NCBI RefSeq assembly: GCF_021611515.1
Contig: NZ_CP090960.1
Span: 2,834,001-2,898,000, forward strand
DNA length: 64,000 bases
Reading direction: 5' to 3'
DNA from: Mariluticola halotolerans
Lineage (GTDB): Bacteria > Pseudomonadota > Alphaproteobacteria > Rhizobiales > Devosiaceae
Of the stretch, positions 16,827 to 25,349 are shown one piece after another. Both the position numbers and the translations under genes were made by a program. The notes below the pieces were generated by a model that made no database searches, had not been told where the DNA came from, and saw only the letters and a list, made by a program, of their open reading frames with translations. Position 1 is the first letter of the stretch; each line of letters opens with the position of its first letter.

Positions 16827-17705
16827 ATGACCGCAAGTACGGCACATAACCGGACCATAGATCAGGCCGGAATGGAGCTGCGCGCCAAGCTGTGCCGGGA
16901 GATGGCATTGAGCGCGGGGCAAGTGGCCATGGAGGGGTTTGCCCGCCGGGACGGTTCGTCGATCGGCATGAAAGGTCCGCAAGATTTTCTGACCGAGACC
17001 GATTCTGCTGTGGAGCGTCACATCAAGGCGCGTATTGCGGAAGTGTTTCCCGAAGACGGGTTTCTGGGTGAGGAAACCGGCATTGGTGGCGACGTAACCG
17101 GCAATGTCTGGGTGGTTGATCCGATTGATGGCACTGCCAATTTTGCCCGTGATATACCGCATTTCTGCATTTCGATTGCTTTTGTGGTTGATGGGCAGGT
17201 GGTGCTGGGTGCGATCAACAACCCAAGCCTGAATGAACTGTATTTCGCCCGGCGTGGCCGGGGGGCGTGGCGCAATGAGGTGCAATTGCAAGTCGCCAAA
17301 ACGGATGAATATTCGGCGGCATGTGTTGAACTTGGCTGGTCCAACCGTCGGCCGTTGGGCACTTATATCGATGTTTTGACCAATATACTGGAACGGGGAG
17401 CCAATGTGCGCCGCTCTGCATCCGGGGCCTTGGGATTGGCATTCGTGGCCGATGGGCGCTCTGATGCCTATCTCGAATTGCACATGCATGCCTGGGATTG
17501 CCTTGCAGGTTTGTTGCTGGTGCAGGAAGCTGGTGGCGTTGTGGTGCCGTTTCTTGAGAATGGCGGTTTGTTGAACGGCGGGCCTGTGCTCGCAGCGGTC
17601 CCTGCAATTGCAGAAGATCTCTGCATCGCTTCGGGCATTGCGATGCATGTCGAGAGTGACCGGGATACGGCGAAGCCTAGAAGTTCAGTGCCGGTGGCGG
17701 GATAA
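16827..17705 (+). CDS. Inositol monophosphatase family phosphatase (copy 2)
   Basis: A 292-aa second member of the IMPase family, with E82/E83 in LGEETG, D98 and D101 in VVDPIDGTANFA, and HAWDCLAG carrying the C-terminal metal-binding aspartate. It is clearly diverged from copy 1 and closer in style to SuhB/HisN-type proteins. The start at 16827 follows GGAG and lies 33 bp downstream of the perfect LacI-type operator, so it heads its own repressible unit with the CX5R protein and phosphoesterase. The two copies may act on different phosphate esters, or on successive intermediates. Confidence 0.9.
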   Translation: MTASTAHNRTIDQAGMELRAKLCREMALSAGQVAMEGFARRDGSSIGMKGPQDFLTETDSAVERHIKARIAEVFPEDGFLGEETGIGGDVTGNVWVVDPIDGTANFARDIPHFCISIAFVVDGQVVLGAINNPSLNELYFARRGRGAWRNEVQLQVAKTDEYSAACVELGWSNRRPLGTYIDVLTNILERGANVRRSASGALGLAFVADGRSDAYLELHMHAWDCLAGLLLVQEAGGVVVPFLENGGLLNGGPVLAAVPAIAEDLCIASGIAMHVESDRDTAKPRSSVPVAG

Positions 17706-17730
17706 AAGACGCGCAAGCCGCCTGTACCTG

Positions 17731-18405
17731 ATGAGTGAATCACCAACAGTTTTACGAGAGTGGAGAGAAGTATTGAGCCATCCAATCCCAAGATATGAGC
17801 GTCCAGATATCAGCCTGATCGAGGAGAATGTGACGCCTTACGGTGTTTCGCTCTATATCGCGGGCAGTAAGGGGGCGAGCAATCTCGATCTTTTGCGGGA
17901 GCATGGTATTACAACGGTTGTGAATTGTGCGGTGAACCTCGATTTCAATTTCGTGCGCGATGAAGATGATCAGCGCGAACCCGGTGAGAATGCGGTTCCG
18001 AACGGGGCGGGCGCCGTTCGGTATTACAAGCTGGGTCTTGTTGATGGTCATGGGAACCCCGAGACGATGATGCTGGCAGGGTATTATTTGCTGCGCAGTG
18101 CGCTCAATCAGGAGTTGCCTGAACGCGCCAGCTACCCACGGCGCGAGCGTGGCAATGTCTTGGTAAACTGCCGGGGCGGACGCAGTCGCTCGGTGGCGCT
18201 CGCGGGCTTGTTTTTGCATCAAAGCATGCCCGACAAATATCCAACGCTTGACGACGCTTTGCAGCATGTCCGGGTTCAGCGCCAGCTGCGGCCGGATGAA
18301 TGGATTGAGGCGCCGAAGCCCATGTTGGTCAATGCCGCGCTGCAGGCATCAAAATGGATCGAATATATCGGCCATGATGAGCCTACCCGGGCCAATGCTT
18401 CTTGA
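17731..18405 (+). CDS. CX5R (dual-specificity/PTP-fold) phosphatase-like protein
   Basis: A 224-aa cytoplasmic protein with the cysteine-phosphatase P-loop NCRGGRSRS (C147, R153) and an upstream aspartate in LVDGHG (D105) that could be the general acid. The residue before the catalytic cysteine is Asn rather than the usual His. Fold relatives dephosphorylate proteins, phosphoinositides or small phosphate esters. The preceding text (YIAGSKGASNLDLLREHGITTVVNC) matches the N-terminal pattern of dual-specificity phosphatases. The ATG at 17731 lacks a ribosome site; a TTG at 17773 with GGAG 7 bp upstream is a real alternative that would give 210 residues. Context suggests metabolism of the imported phosphate compound. 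Confidence 0.8.
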   Translation: MSESPTVLREWREVLSHPIPRYERPDISLIEENVTPYGVSLYIAGSKGASNLDLLREHGITTVVNCAVNLDFNFVRDEDDQREPGENAVPNGAGAVRYYKLGLVDGHGNPETMMLAGYYLLRSALNQELPERASYPRRERGNVLVNCRGGRSRSVALAGLFLHQSMPDKYPTLDDALQHVRVQRQLRPDEWIEAPKPMLVNAALQASKWIEYIGHDEPTRANAS

Positions 18406-18454
18406 ATTCTGACACAGGATCGCGCACAAACCGGCGCGTTCCAGGAGGCCCTTG

Positions 18455-20167
18455 ATGGCAAGCAAACGTGTTGCGGTGATCGCGGATCCACATTTTCATG
18501 ATGTGTATTTTGGCCGGTCTCGGGCGCAGGAAGCCCCTGAATTTGTGCGAACTTTGGCTGATACGCTCGCGTCCACGCGTGTGTTCAATGAAAGCGAACT
18601 GGCGTTCCGCTCTGTGCTCGATGAGATTGCGGCACGGGGCATTCGTCTCGTGGTTTTGGCCGGCGATCTGACCGATGACGGACAGCGGGCAAACTGGCGT
18701 GCTGTTGATGCACTGCTGCAGGAATATGCCCAGCGATATGGGATGCGGTTTTTCGCGACGCCGGGCAATCATGATCAATTCGCCGAAGATGGCTGTCATC
18801 TCGCCAAGCGTTTCGCCAATGCTGATGGTAGCTTTGACCTGGTCGCCAGCAATGCAGCCACCAGCAAACATGCCCGGCAAAACGTGGTGCTTGAGGACAT
18901 GTATTGCGTGGGGTATGCCGACGCGCTTGATCGTAATGTCAGCCTTGGATATTTCCGCACGCCGGGCGATGTGCACTGGGAAAGCCCTTTTGGTTTCGAT
19001 GACGCGCTTGCGGGGCGGTGGTATGAAATTGCGGCAGGCAGTGACATGCCACCCCTACGCATTACCGATGCGTCTTATCTGGTGGAACCTGTTGAGGGGC
19101 TCTGGGTTCTGTCGCTCGACGCCAATGTTTACGTCGCGGAAGCCGGTGTAGTTTCCGCCGACAGGAGCGGTGAAGGCTGGAACGCCGTGCTGGCCAGCCG
19201 CCCCTATTTGCTGGACTGGGTAAAAGATGTGGCGGATCGCGCGCGGCGTCTGGGCAAGCAATTGCTGACCTTTTCGCATTATCCGATAGTGGATGTGGTC
19301 AATGGCACGCATGAGCCGGCTTTCCGGTTTGACCATCAAGAAGGCGGCAAAAAGCGCGAAATGCCGAACCCTGAGGTGATGAGGGCATTCGCTGGGGCGG
19401 GCATCGGGGCGCATTTCAGCGGGCATTGGCACGTGAACAATACCGGGTGTTTTCACGAGGATGGTGATTTTCTGGTCAATGTGGCTGTGCCATCGCCGGT
19501 GGGGTTTCCCGGGGGGTTCAAGGTCGTCACACTGACCGATGGGCAATTACATATCGAGACCGTGCCGCTTGGTGCGTTGCCTTTGCCGCCTGCGATAGGC
19601 GCGCGCTATCAGGCAGAGAGGGGCACTGCCGATGACGGGGATATTCCCGTGCATTCCTATAAGGAATTTCTGGCGTTTCACCTTTCAAAGCGCGTCCGGG
19701 GAAAATATCTGTCGCGCGACTGGCCGGAGGGCTTTGCAATCCTTGCGGCTGAGTTCTCGCTGGCTGATGTTCATCAGTTCGCCAATGTCCCGGCAGCTCT
19801 GGACTATGCCGATCTGGCCAGGTCGGTCAACAGGGAGCCGCTGGCGGCCAATTTGCCTGATCTGTCGTTTGAAGCGGTGTTGATCGATTTCCACCGTCTG
19901 ATAATGGCCGGGGACCCTGTGCTTGCTGGTGTCGGGCCGGAGCGGTTGGCAGCTTATGCGGCGCTGGCAGCAGCTTATGAAAATGGAGATTGGCCTGCGG
20001 GCAGTGTGCAGAGTGATCTAGCCAAGTTTGCAGGGATGATGCAGCGCACGCTTGAAAGCGCGCCTGCCATGAATTTCGTGATCGATACCGCGGCGAAAAC
20101 TGTACGGGCGACGCCTATCGCGGCCGCACCGAGCGCCGCCAGACAGGTTGAACCTCAAACACCTTGA
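18455..20167 (+). CDS. Calcineurin-like metallophosphoesterase
   Basis: A 570-aa protein with the full dinuclear-metal motif set: ADPHFHD (D11, H13), AGDLTDDG, PGNHDQF, FSHYP and SGHWH. Family members include phosphodiesterases (GpdQ, cAMP phosphodiesterase), nucleotidases and exonucleases; no signal peptide is seen, so it is probably cytoplasmic. The C-terminal 200 residues form an extra region I do not recognise. AGGAGG 6 bp before the ATG at 18455 fixes the start. As the last gene of the operator-2 unit it may cleave a phosphodiester before the IMPase-family enzymes remove the remaining phosphate. Its 3' end overlaps the convergent lacI gene by 53 bp. Confidence 0.88.
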   Translation: MASKRVAVIADPHFHDVYFGRSRAQEAPEFVRTLADTLASTRVFNESELAFRSVLDEIAARGIRLVVLAGDLTDDGQRANWRAVDALLQEYAQRYGMRFFATPGNHDQFAEDGCHLAKRFANADGSFDLVASNAATSKHARQNVVLEDMYCVGYADALDRNVSLGYFRTPGDVHWESPFGFDDALAGRWYEIAAGSDMPPLRITDASYLVEPVEGLWVLSLDANVYVAEAGVVSADRSGEGWNAVLASRPYLLDWVKDVADRARRLGKQLLTFSHYPIVDVVNGTHEPAFRFDHQEGGKKREMPNPEVMRAFAGAGIGAHFSGHWHVNNTGCFHEDGDFLVNVAVPSPVGFPGGFKVVTLTDGQLHIETVPLGALPLPPAIGARYQAERGTADDGDIPVHSYKEFLAFHLSKRVRGKYLSRDWPEGFAILAAEFSLADVHQFANVPAALDYADLARSVNREPLAANLPDLSFEAVLIDFHRLIMAGDPVLAGVGPERLAAYAALAAAYENGDWPAGSVQSDLAKFAGMMQRTLESAPAMNFVIDTAAKTVRATPIAAAPSAARQVEPQTP

Positions 20168-21134
20168 TTTCCTCTTGCGGCGTTAAAGCATTCACGTCGG
20201 TGAGCAAGCTGACAATGTGGTCGGCCATTTGTTCGACGGGTTGCTTGAAGGTTGTCAGATTGTACGATTCCCAACCCGCCTGTTCGATGTCATCGAACCC
20301 GATGACGCAAAGATCTTGAGGAATTGACAGTCCGAACTCGTGCCTTGCGGCATCCATAAATCCCAAGGCCAGCAGATCAGTTACGCAAAATGCGGCGTCG
20401 GGGCGCTCGCTGCGGCTTAACAGCAGACGCGCGGCATCAATGCCGGATTGGTAAGTGGTGGGTCCCGCCCGCGTTACCGTTGCCTCAATGCCGCCGGCCC
20501 GGGCCGCATTAAGGAACGCATCCTCACGTCCGACGAGGCTCGAGGTGCCGGCTTGTGAGGAAATAATCGCCAGACGTTTGCACCCGGCCCGACGCAATAG
20601 TGCAAAGGCTTCCTTGCCGGCAGCATCGTTGTTGACGATGACTTTTTTGACGCCCTCGAACTGTTCATTGCGATTGATCAGAATGACGTTCTGGCCATTG
20701 GCCAAACAGGTGTCGATCAGGGAGATTGCCGGGCTGCCAGAGAGGACGACGGTTGCGTCGGCGCGATAATGCAGGGTCTGGCGCAGGGCATTGGAGACAC
20801 TTTCGCTTTCGCCGCCAGTGTTGATAACCAGCGATACTTTTTCGAGTATTTGCAGCTTGTCCGTGAGTAATTCCAGCATGCGGGACTGGAACGGGTGCGC
20901 CATGTCGGCTGCGACGATGCAAACGATATTGCTTTGCTCGTTGATCAGGCCGCGTGCCAGATGATTGACATGATAGCCCAGTTCTTCGGCGGCCTTGAGC
21001 ACCTTGATGCGGGTGGTCTCGGAAACGCTGGCGCCGTCGGTAAATGTGCGTGAAACGGCGGAGCGGGAGACGCCGGCGCGTTCGGCAACCCGTTGCGCGC
21101 TGACATAGGATCGATTGCGACTAGGTTCAGTCAT
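20115..21134 (-). CDS. LacI-family transcriptional regulator
   Basis: A 339-aa repressor. The N-terminal helix-turn-helix is VSAQRVAERAGVSRSAVSRTF, followed by the hinge NHLARGL, then a periplasmic-binding-protein-like effector domain containing the family blocks VILINRNEQ, VTDLLALGFMDAA and DLCVIGFDDIEQAG. The start at 21134 has TCCTCC (GGAGGA on the coding strand) 7 bp upstream, so the long upstream extension is rejected. It points toward and overlaps the phosphoesterase gene. A perfect palindrome (21323-21338) lies about 190 bp upstream and recurs at 10057 and 16779, which makes autoregulation and control of the whole 10-23 kb locus likely. The effector is probably the imported compound or a metabolite of it. 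Confidence 0.93.
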   Translation of the reverse strand: MTEPSRNRSYVSAQRVAERAGVSRSAVSRTFTDGASVSETTRIKVLKAAEELGYHVNHLARGLINEQSNIVCIVAADMAHPFQSRMLELLTDKLQILEKVSLVINTGGESESVSNALRQTLHYRADATVVLSGSPAISLIDTCLANGQNVILINRNEQFEGVKKVIVNNDAAGKEAFALLRRAGCKRLAIISSQAGTSSLVGREDAFLNAARAGGIEATVTRAGPTTYQSGIDAARLLLSRSERPDAAFCVTDLLALGFMDAARHEFGLSIPQDLCVIGFDDIEQAGWESYNLTTFKQPVEQMADHIVSLLTDVNALTPQEEIKVFEVQPVWRRSVRPR

Positions 21135-21322
21135 CAATAAATCCTCCTGCGACAACCTTTGCATGCTTGTGTGCATGAATTCTGTTCTGTTGGAAATAGA
21201 CGGGTGGGTGTCTGTTTTCAATAACTCTCTGTTTTTTGCCTGTATATCCCCGCACGGTCGTTGCGGGCCCCGTTTACGCGATGACGGTTGCAATTCGCAG
21301 ACAGTACTATAAATTCCAAATT

Positions 21323-21338
21323 TTGCACAGCTGTGCAA
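21323..21338. promoter_or_regulatory. LacI-type operator, copy 3 (lacI / Na-Pi cotransporter divergent promoter)
   Basis: Perfect palindrome TTGCACAGCTGTGCAA in the region between the divergent lacI-family gene and the Na/Pi cotransporter gene. A TATAGT -10-like box for the lacI direction lies 12 bp away (complement of 21306-21311). It can affect either or both genes. Confidence 0.85.
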
Positions 21339-21399
21339 TATGATTTTGCCGTTTGCGACACCTAGTGGTCGACCGGCATTGGGGAAGGGTTGTCCGGGA

Positions 21400-23085
21400 A
21401 TGGAATCGACGGTTCATCTGATAGACCTGCTTGGTGCTGGCGCGCTGATTATCTGGGGCCTGCGATTGATCAAGACAGGCATTCTGCGTGCGTTTGGTTC
21501 CAGCTTGCGCTTATGGATTGCCAAGGGTACCGGCAATCGTTTCACGTCGGCTCTATCGGGGCTGATGGCGACGCTTGCGGTACAGTCGAGTACCGCAACG
21601 GCTGTGATTACCGCATCTTTTACGGCGCGTGAAATCATCAATCCGCGGATGGCACAGGCGGTCATGCTGGGGGCGAATGTGGGCACCGCGATTGCCGCGG
21701 TCATTCTGTCGTTTGATCTCCACTGGCTATCGCCCGCGCTGATCCTTGTCGGTGTCATTACCTATTCGCGGAGCAAGCAGACACGCGGACGCGGCGTTGG
21801 TCGCGCCCTGCTGGGGCTTGGGTTGATGTTGCTGGCCTTGCAGCTGCTGGCAGGTGTGACCGATCCCTTGCGCTCCTCTGAGGTCATCGCAACGGTATTG
21901 CAGGGCATGAGCGACGCGCCGGTTTTTGCGCTGGCTTTCGCCATGGGGCTGGCCTTTCTGGCTTCATCCAGTCTCGCTGTCGTCCTGCTGATTGCCCTTT
22001 TGGCCCAGTCGGGGTTGATCGATGCAACTTTGGCGGTGGTTTTGGTCGGGGGTGCAAATCTGGGGGGTGCCATCCCGCCTTTGCTGGCTGTGGCGCGCGA
22101 GGGTGTTGCCGCGCAGCGTCTGGCCGTGAGCAATCTGCTGGTAAGGGCGCTGGGGGCGCTGGCGTTTGTTTTGTGCGCGCCGTTGATCGCCGAGGGATTG
22201 CTGATGGTCCTGACCAATTCATCGCATTTGACGATCGCGACGCATCTGGGTTTCAATATCCTTTTGCTGGTCGTGTTCTTGCCCTTGCTGGGTATGATTG
22301 CCGGGCTTGCGGCCCTGTTGGTGCCAGCTGCGGAAGACGCCGAGCATGACATCAACTATCTTGATGAAGGGGTGCTGGAGACGCCGGCATTGGCACTGGC
22401 AGGTGCTGCACGGGAGACGCTGCGTGTCGGAGACCTGGTGCGGGAGATGCTGGAGCGCAATCTGAGAGCGCTGGAGCAGGGCGATACAACCGCCTCGGAG
22501 GCAATCGCCCAACTGGATGATGCCGTGGATGCGCGTCAGCACGGGGTCAAACTCTATCTTGCCAAACTTAAACGGACCGAACTGGGCGAAGAAGACCGGA
22601 AACGCTGTAGCGAGATCACGTCCTATGCGATCAATCTTGAGCATATAGGCGACATTATCGATCGTGACCTGATGCGGATGGCGGTCAAGAAAGTGCAGCG
22701 TCAGGTGCGTTTTTCAAGCGAGGGGCTGGCCGAGATTACCGAGATGTATCGCAAAACTATCGTCAATATGCAGCTGGCCCAGTCCGTTTTTTTTACCCGG
22801 GCACCTGAACTGGCGCATCAACTTATCGCCGCAAAGGTTGATATAAGGCATTTGGAGGCACGTTCCGCTGAGCGTCATTTGGCCCGTGTTGAAGACCAGC
22901 GTTCTGAAACGCTTGATACGAGCGCGCTCCATCTCGATATACTGCGCGACCTGAAGCGTCTGAATGCACATCTTGCGTCGGCAGCCTATCCGATACTCGA
23001 AGAGATCGGGGCCTTGCGTGAGAGCCGCGTACGTTCACCCAGGAAGTCTGTTGATCTGGCCAGCGCGCAGCCGGAAAAAAGCTAG
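21400..23085 (+). CDS. Na/Pi cotransporter family protein with PhoU-like domain
   Basis: A 561-aa membrane protein with two Na/Pi-cotransporter repeats: the first carries the QSSTAT signature near residue 64, the second ASSSLAVV near residue 190. A cytoplasmic PhoU-like helical domain follows from about residue 345 to 540. E. coli YjbB, of this architecture, exports phosphate; NptA-type relatives import it. The gene shares the intergenic region and operator with lacI. Since the neighbours appear to release phosphate inside the cell, an exporter role fits. The start at 21400 is chosen by homology-like N-terminus and GAAGGG; an upstream ATG at 21340 begins 2 bp after the operator and is less likely. 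Confidence 0.87.
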   Translation: MESTVHLIDLLGAGALIIWGLRLIKTGILRAFGSSLRLWIAKGTGNRFTSALSGLMATLAVQSSTATAVITASFTAREIINPRMAQAVMLGANVGTAIAAVILSFDLHWLSPALILVGVITYSRSKQTRGRGVGRALLGLGLMLLALQLLAGVTDPLRSSEVIATVLQGMSDAPVFALAFAMGLAFLASSSLAVVLLIALLAQSGLIDATLAVVLVGGANLGGAIPPLLAVAREGVAAQRLAVSNLLVRALGALAFVLCAPLIAEGLLMVLTNSSHLTIATHLGFNILLLVVFLPLLGMIAGLAALLVPAAEDAEHDINYLDEGVLETPALALAGAARETLRVGDLVREMLERNLRALEQGDTTASEAIAQLDDAVDARQHGVKLYLAKLKRTELGEEDRKRCSEITSYAINLEHIGDIIDRDLMRMAVKKVQRQVRFSSEGLAEITEMYRKTIVNMQLAQSVFFTRAPELAHQLIAAKVDIRHLEARSAERHLARVEDQRSETLDTSALHLDILRDLKRLNAHLASAAYPILEEIGALRESRVRSPRKSVDLASAQPEKS

Positions 23086-23119
23086 GCAGGATTTTGTGGG
23101 GTTGGCCGTAAGAGGCCCG

Positions 23120-23518
23120 CTACTTGTCGCGCGCGCCGGCCTTGGCCCATAATTCGTTTACATGATCGGTCAATGTCATCGGGTCGAAAGGCTTGACGAT
23201 AACGCCGATGGCACCCAGCCCGAGATAGGTCTGCTGTTCATGGGTCTGGGCTTTGGCGGTCATGAAAATGACGGGCAAATTCTGCATATCCGGGAGTTGG
23301 CGAATCCGGTTGAGGGTTTCCGGTCCGTCCATGCCGGGCATCATCACGTCCATCAGCACCAGCTGCGGGGCGTAGGCAACAATGGTGTCCAGCGCCTGTT
23401 GGCCACTGCTACAATGTTTGACCTCGAAGCCGCCCAAATCCTGCAAGGTCATCAAGACGATTTCGGCAATGCTTTCGTCATCTTCGACATAAAGCAGTTT
23501 TTGAAGTGTCTCAGGCAT
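23120..23518 (-). CDS. Single-domain response regulator (CheY/DivK-like)
   Basis: A 132-aa REC-only protein. Acidic residues in YVEDDES, phospho-acceptor D57 in LVLMDVMMPG, the Thr in FMTAKA and the Lys in IVKPFDP are all present. It has no output domain, so it should act by protein contact, as a phosphate sink or as a phosphorelay intermediate. The start at 23518 removes an unlikely upstream extension. It lies convergent with the Na/Pi gene and divergent from the REC-GGDEF-PilZ gene, next to an Hpt protein and a hybrid kinase that could be its partners. Confidence 0.9.
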   Translation of the reverse strand: MPETLQKLLYVEDDESIAEIVLMTLQDLGGFEVKHCSSGQQALDTIVAYAPQLVLMDVMMPGMDGPETLNRIRQLPDMQNLPVIFMTAKAQTHEQQTYLGLGAIGVIVKPFDPMTLTDHVNELWAKAGARDK

Positions 23519-23788
23519 GGGTTGTGCTCTTGGTGGTCTGGTGACGGGAAAATCCCCTTGGTGCCAGATACACTGTTTGCTAAGCGGATGCTCGTCAATG
23601 GGAAAACCAAAATGCGCCGGTTGTGATGCGCGCACGTATCCGAGCGAAAAAAAGCCTGAGATCGCGGGAGGGGGGTGGATTTATCCCTGGTTAACCCTGT
23701 CTCGATTTTGCAGCGAGCATGAACCTTCAGTTTATAAGTAGCCACTAACGTTTGTTGTTTGGCATCTGTTCGTCAGGGATTTGAAAAC

Positions 23789-24985
23789 ATGGATGGGAAG
23801 CGCATTGCTGTTGTGGACGACGATCCACTTTTTCTCGAACATGTTACCGCTATTCTAGCACAGCATGGTGGCATGCGTGCCGTCCCGCTGGAGAATGACG
23901 AAGAGTTGTTCCGTGCCCTTGATTCACAGGACCTGTCCTGCATCGTGCTGGATTATGATATGGGCAACCAGACCGGGCTGGCGCTTGGACAGGCGATCAA
24001 GCAAAAATATGCAGATGCGCCGCCTATCGTCATGTTGACAGGGCAAGGCAGCGAGCGCACGGCAACCAAAGCGTTTCGCATCGGTTTCAGCGATTATATT
24101 TCCAAGCGCAATCTCGACCCCAAGGAATTGATTTTGGCCATTCGCGGGGCGATTGCCCAGCGCGAAGCCGAACAGGCACGTCAGCGGGAAACCGAACGTT
24201 TGCGGCGTCACCAGCGTCAGGACAGCCTGACGGGTTTATATTCGAGCTCCTATGTCCGGGCGCGGCTTGATGAGATTGCGGCGAGCCAGTCAGGCAACGG
24301 CTTTACCCTTTTCACTATCCGGGTCAGAAATCTGACCGAGTTGCGGATGCGGGTGGGGCATGCGGCCTCCGAACGGGTATTTCGCGATTTTGCCAGCCGC
24401 CTTGGTGACGTGCGCCTGGATGACGGCTTTATCGGTCATTTGGGATCATATGATCTTGCATGTGTTTTTGAGCGCGTGATGGCACCTGAGGCTATTGCGG
24501 ATGTGCAGCAGCGCCTTATGGAGAAATCCAGGTTTACAGCAGACTACGAAGGCTCCCGTATTGATGTTTCGGTAGCGATCGGCTCGGCTTGTTTCCCGGA
24601 AGACGGTGATGATCCGCAAGAAGTGATCAATGCGGCGATGGAAGGCATGAAGCCTGACGCGATGCCAGGAAACCCGGAAGAAGACCGGCGCCAGGATGAT
24701 CTGCCTCCCTTGTCAGGGGATGACCTGCGGGAGCAGAAGCGCCGCGCCGAGCAGCGCTTCCGCGTGCTGAAAAAGGGTAAGATCATTATCAACGGGCTGA
24801 ACACGGTCCTTGATTGCAGTGTGCGCAATATTTCCGAGTCCGGTGCCTATATTCGCGTTGATGGATATTTTGCGGCGCCCACCCGGTTTCAACTCCAGAT
24901 TAGCGGCGATGACCCGAGATGGGTTTCGACCCGTTGGCAGGTGGGCGGCGATATTGGCGTTGAATATCAGGAGGGCGCACAATGA
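23789..24985 (+). CDS. REC - degenerate GGDEF - PilZ protein
   Basis: A 398-aa three-domain protein. REC (about 1-125) has the acidic pocket VVDDDP, acceptor D55 (IVLDYDMGN), MLTGQG and a Lys followed by Arg instead of Pro (ISKRN). The GGDEF-like domain (about 145-290) begins DSLTGLYS, but the active-site motif reads GSYDL, so cyclase activity should be lost. The C-terminus (about 310-398) has PilZ features: EQRFRV and NISESGAYI, close to the RxxxR and [D/N]xSxxG c-di-GMP-binding motifs. It is therefore more likely a c-di-GMP receptor than a synthase. The start at 23789 is preferred over an upstream TTG. It overlaps the hpt gene by 4 bp. Confidence 0.88.
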   Translation: MDGKRIAVVDDDPLFLEHVTAILAQHGGMRAVPLENDEELFRALDSQDLSCIVLDYDMGNQTGLALGQAIKQKYADAPPIVMLTGQGSERTATKAFRIGFSDYISKRNLDPKELILAIRGAIAQREAEQARQRETERLRRHQRQDSLTGLYSSSYVRARLDEIAASQSGNGFTLFTIRVRNLTELRMRVGHAASERVFRDFASRLGDVRLDDGFIGHLGSYDLACVFERVMAPEAIADVQQRLMEKSRFTADYEGSRIDVSVAIGSACFPEDGDDPQEVINAAMEGMKPDAMPGNPEEDRRQDDLPPLSGDDLREQKRRAEQRFRVLKKGKIIINGLNTVLDCSVRNISESGAYIRVDGYFAAPTRFQLQISGDDPRWVSTRWQVGGDIGVEYQEGAQ

Positions 24986-25335
24986 GCGCGACAGAGGCCG
25001 CCTTTTCTGCCCGGCATGCGCTGCTTAAGGAAAAATTTGCACTGCGCACCTGCGCAGAGGCCGAAAGATTAAGCGTGCTGATTATGGATCTGGATGTGTC
25101 AGCGCCTGAGCCGGCTTTTGCTGAAATTCACCACATTGCGCACCGGCTCGCAGGTGGCGCTGGTGTCTTTGGCCTTAACGAGTTGACGCAACCCGCAATG
25201 CAGGTCGAAGACCTGATCACCGCCAGGGCCATGCCTGACGCCGTCGCGAAAGCGACGATGGCCCTTGTTGAACATATCAAACAGGTGACTGCTCCCTTGG
25301 TGGCCGCCGCAGGAACACAAGAGGGTTCCGATTAG
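24982..25335 (+). CDS. Hpt (histidine phosphotransfer) protein
   Basis: A 117-aa all-helical protein with the Hpt signature HHIAHRLAGGAGVFGL; H54 is the likely phosphorylation site. Hpt proteins shuttle phosphate between the REC domain of a hybrid kinase and downstream regulators. Its ATG overlaps the upstream REC/PilZ gene (ATGA), and a diguanylate cyclase and a hybrid kinase with C-terminal REC follow, giving every component of a phosphorelay in a row. Confidence 0.88.
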   Translation: MSATEAAFSARHALLKEKFALRTCAEAERLSVLIMDLDVSAPEPAFAEIHHIAHRLAGGAGVFGLNELTQPAMQVEDLITARAMPDAVAKATMALVEHIKQVTAPLVAAAGTQEGSD

Positions 25336-25349
25336 TCAGGAGACTGTCG

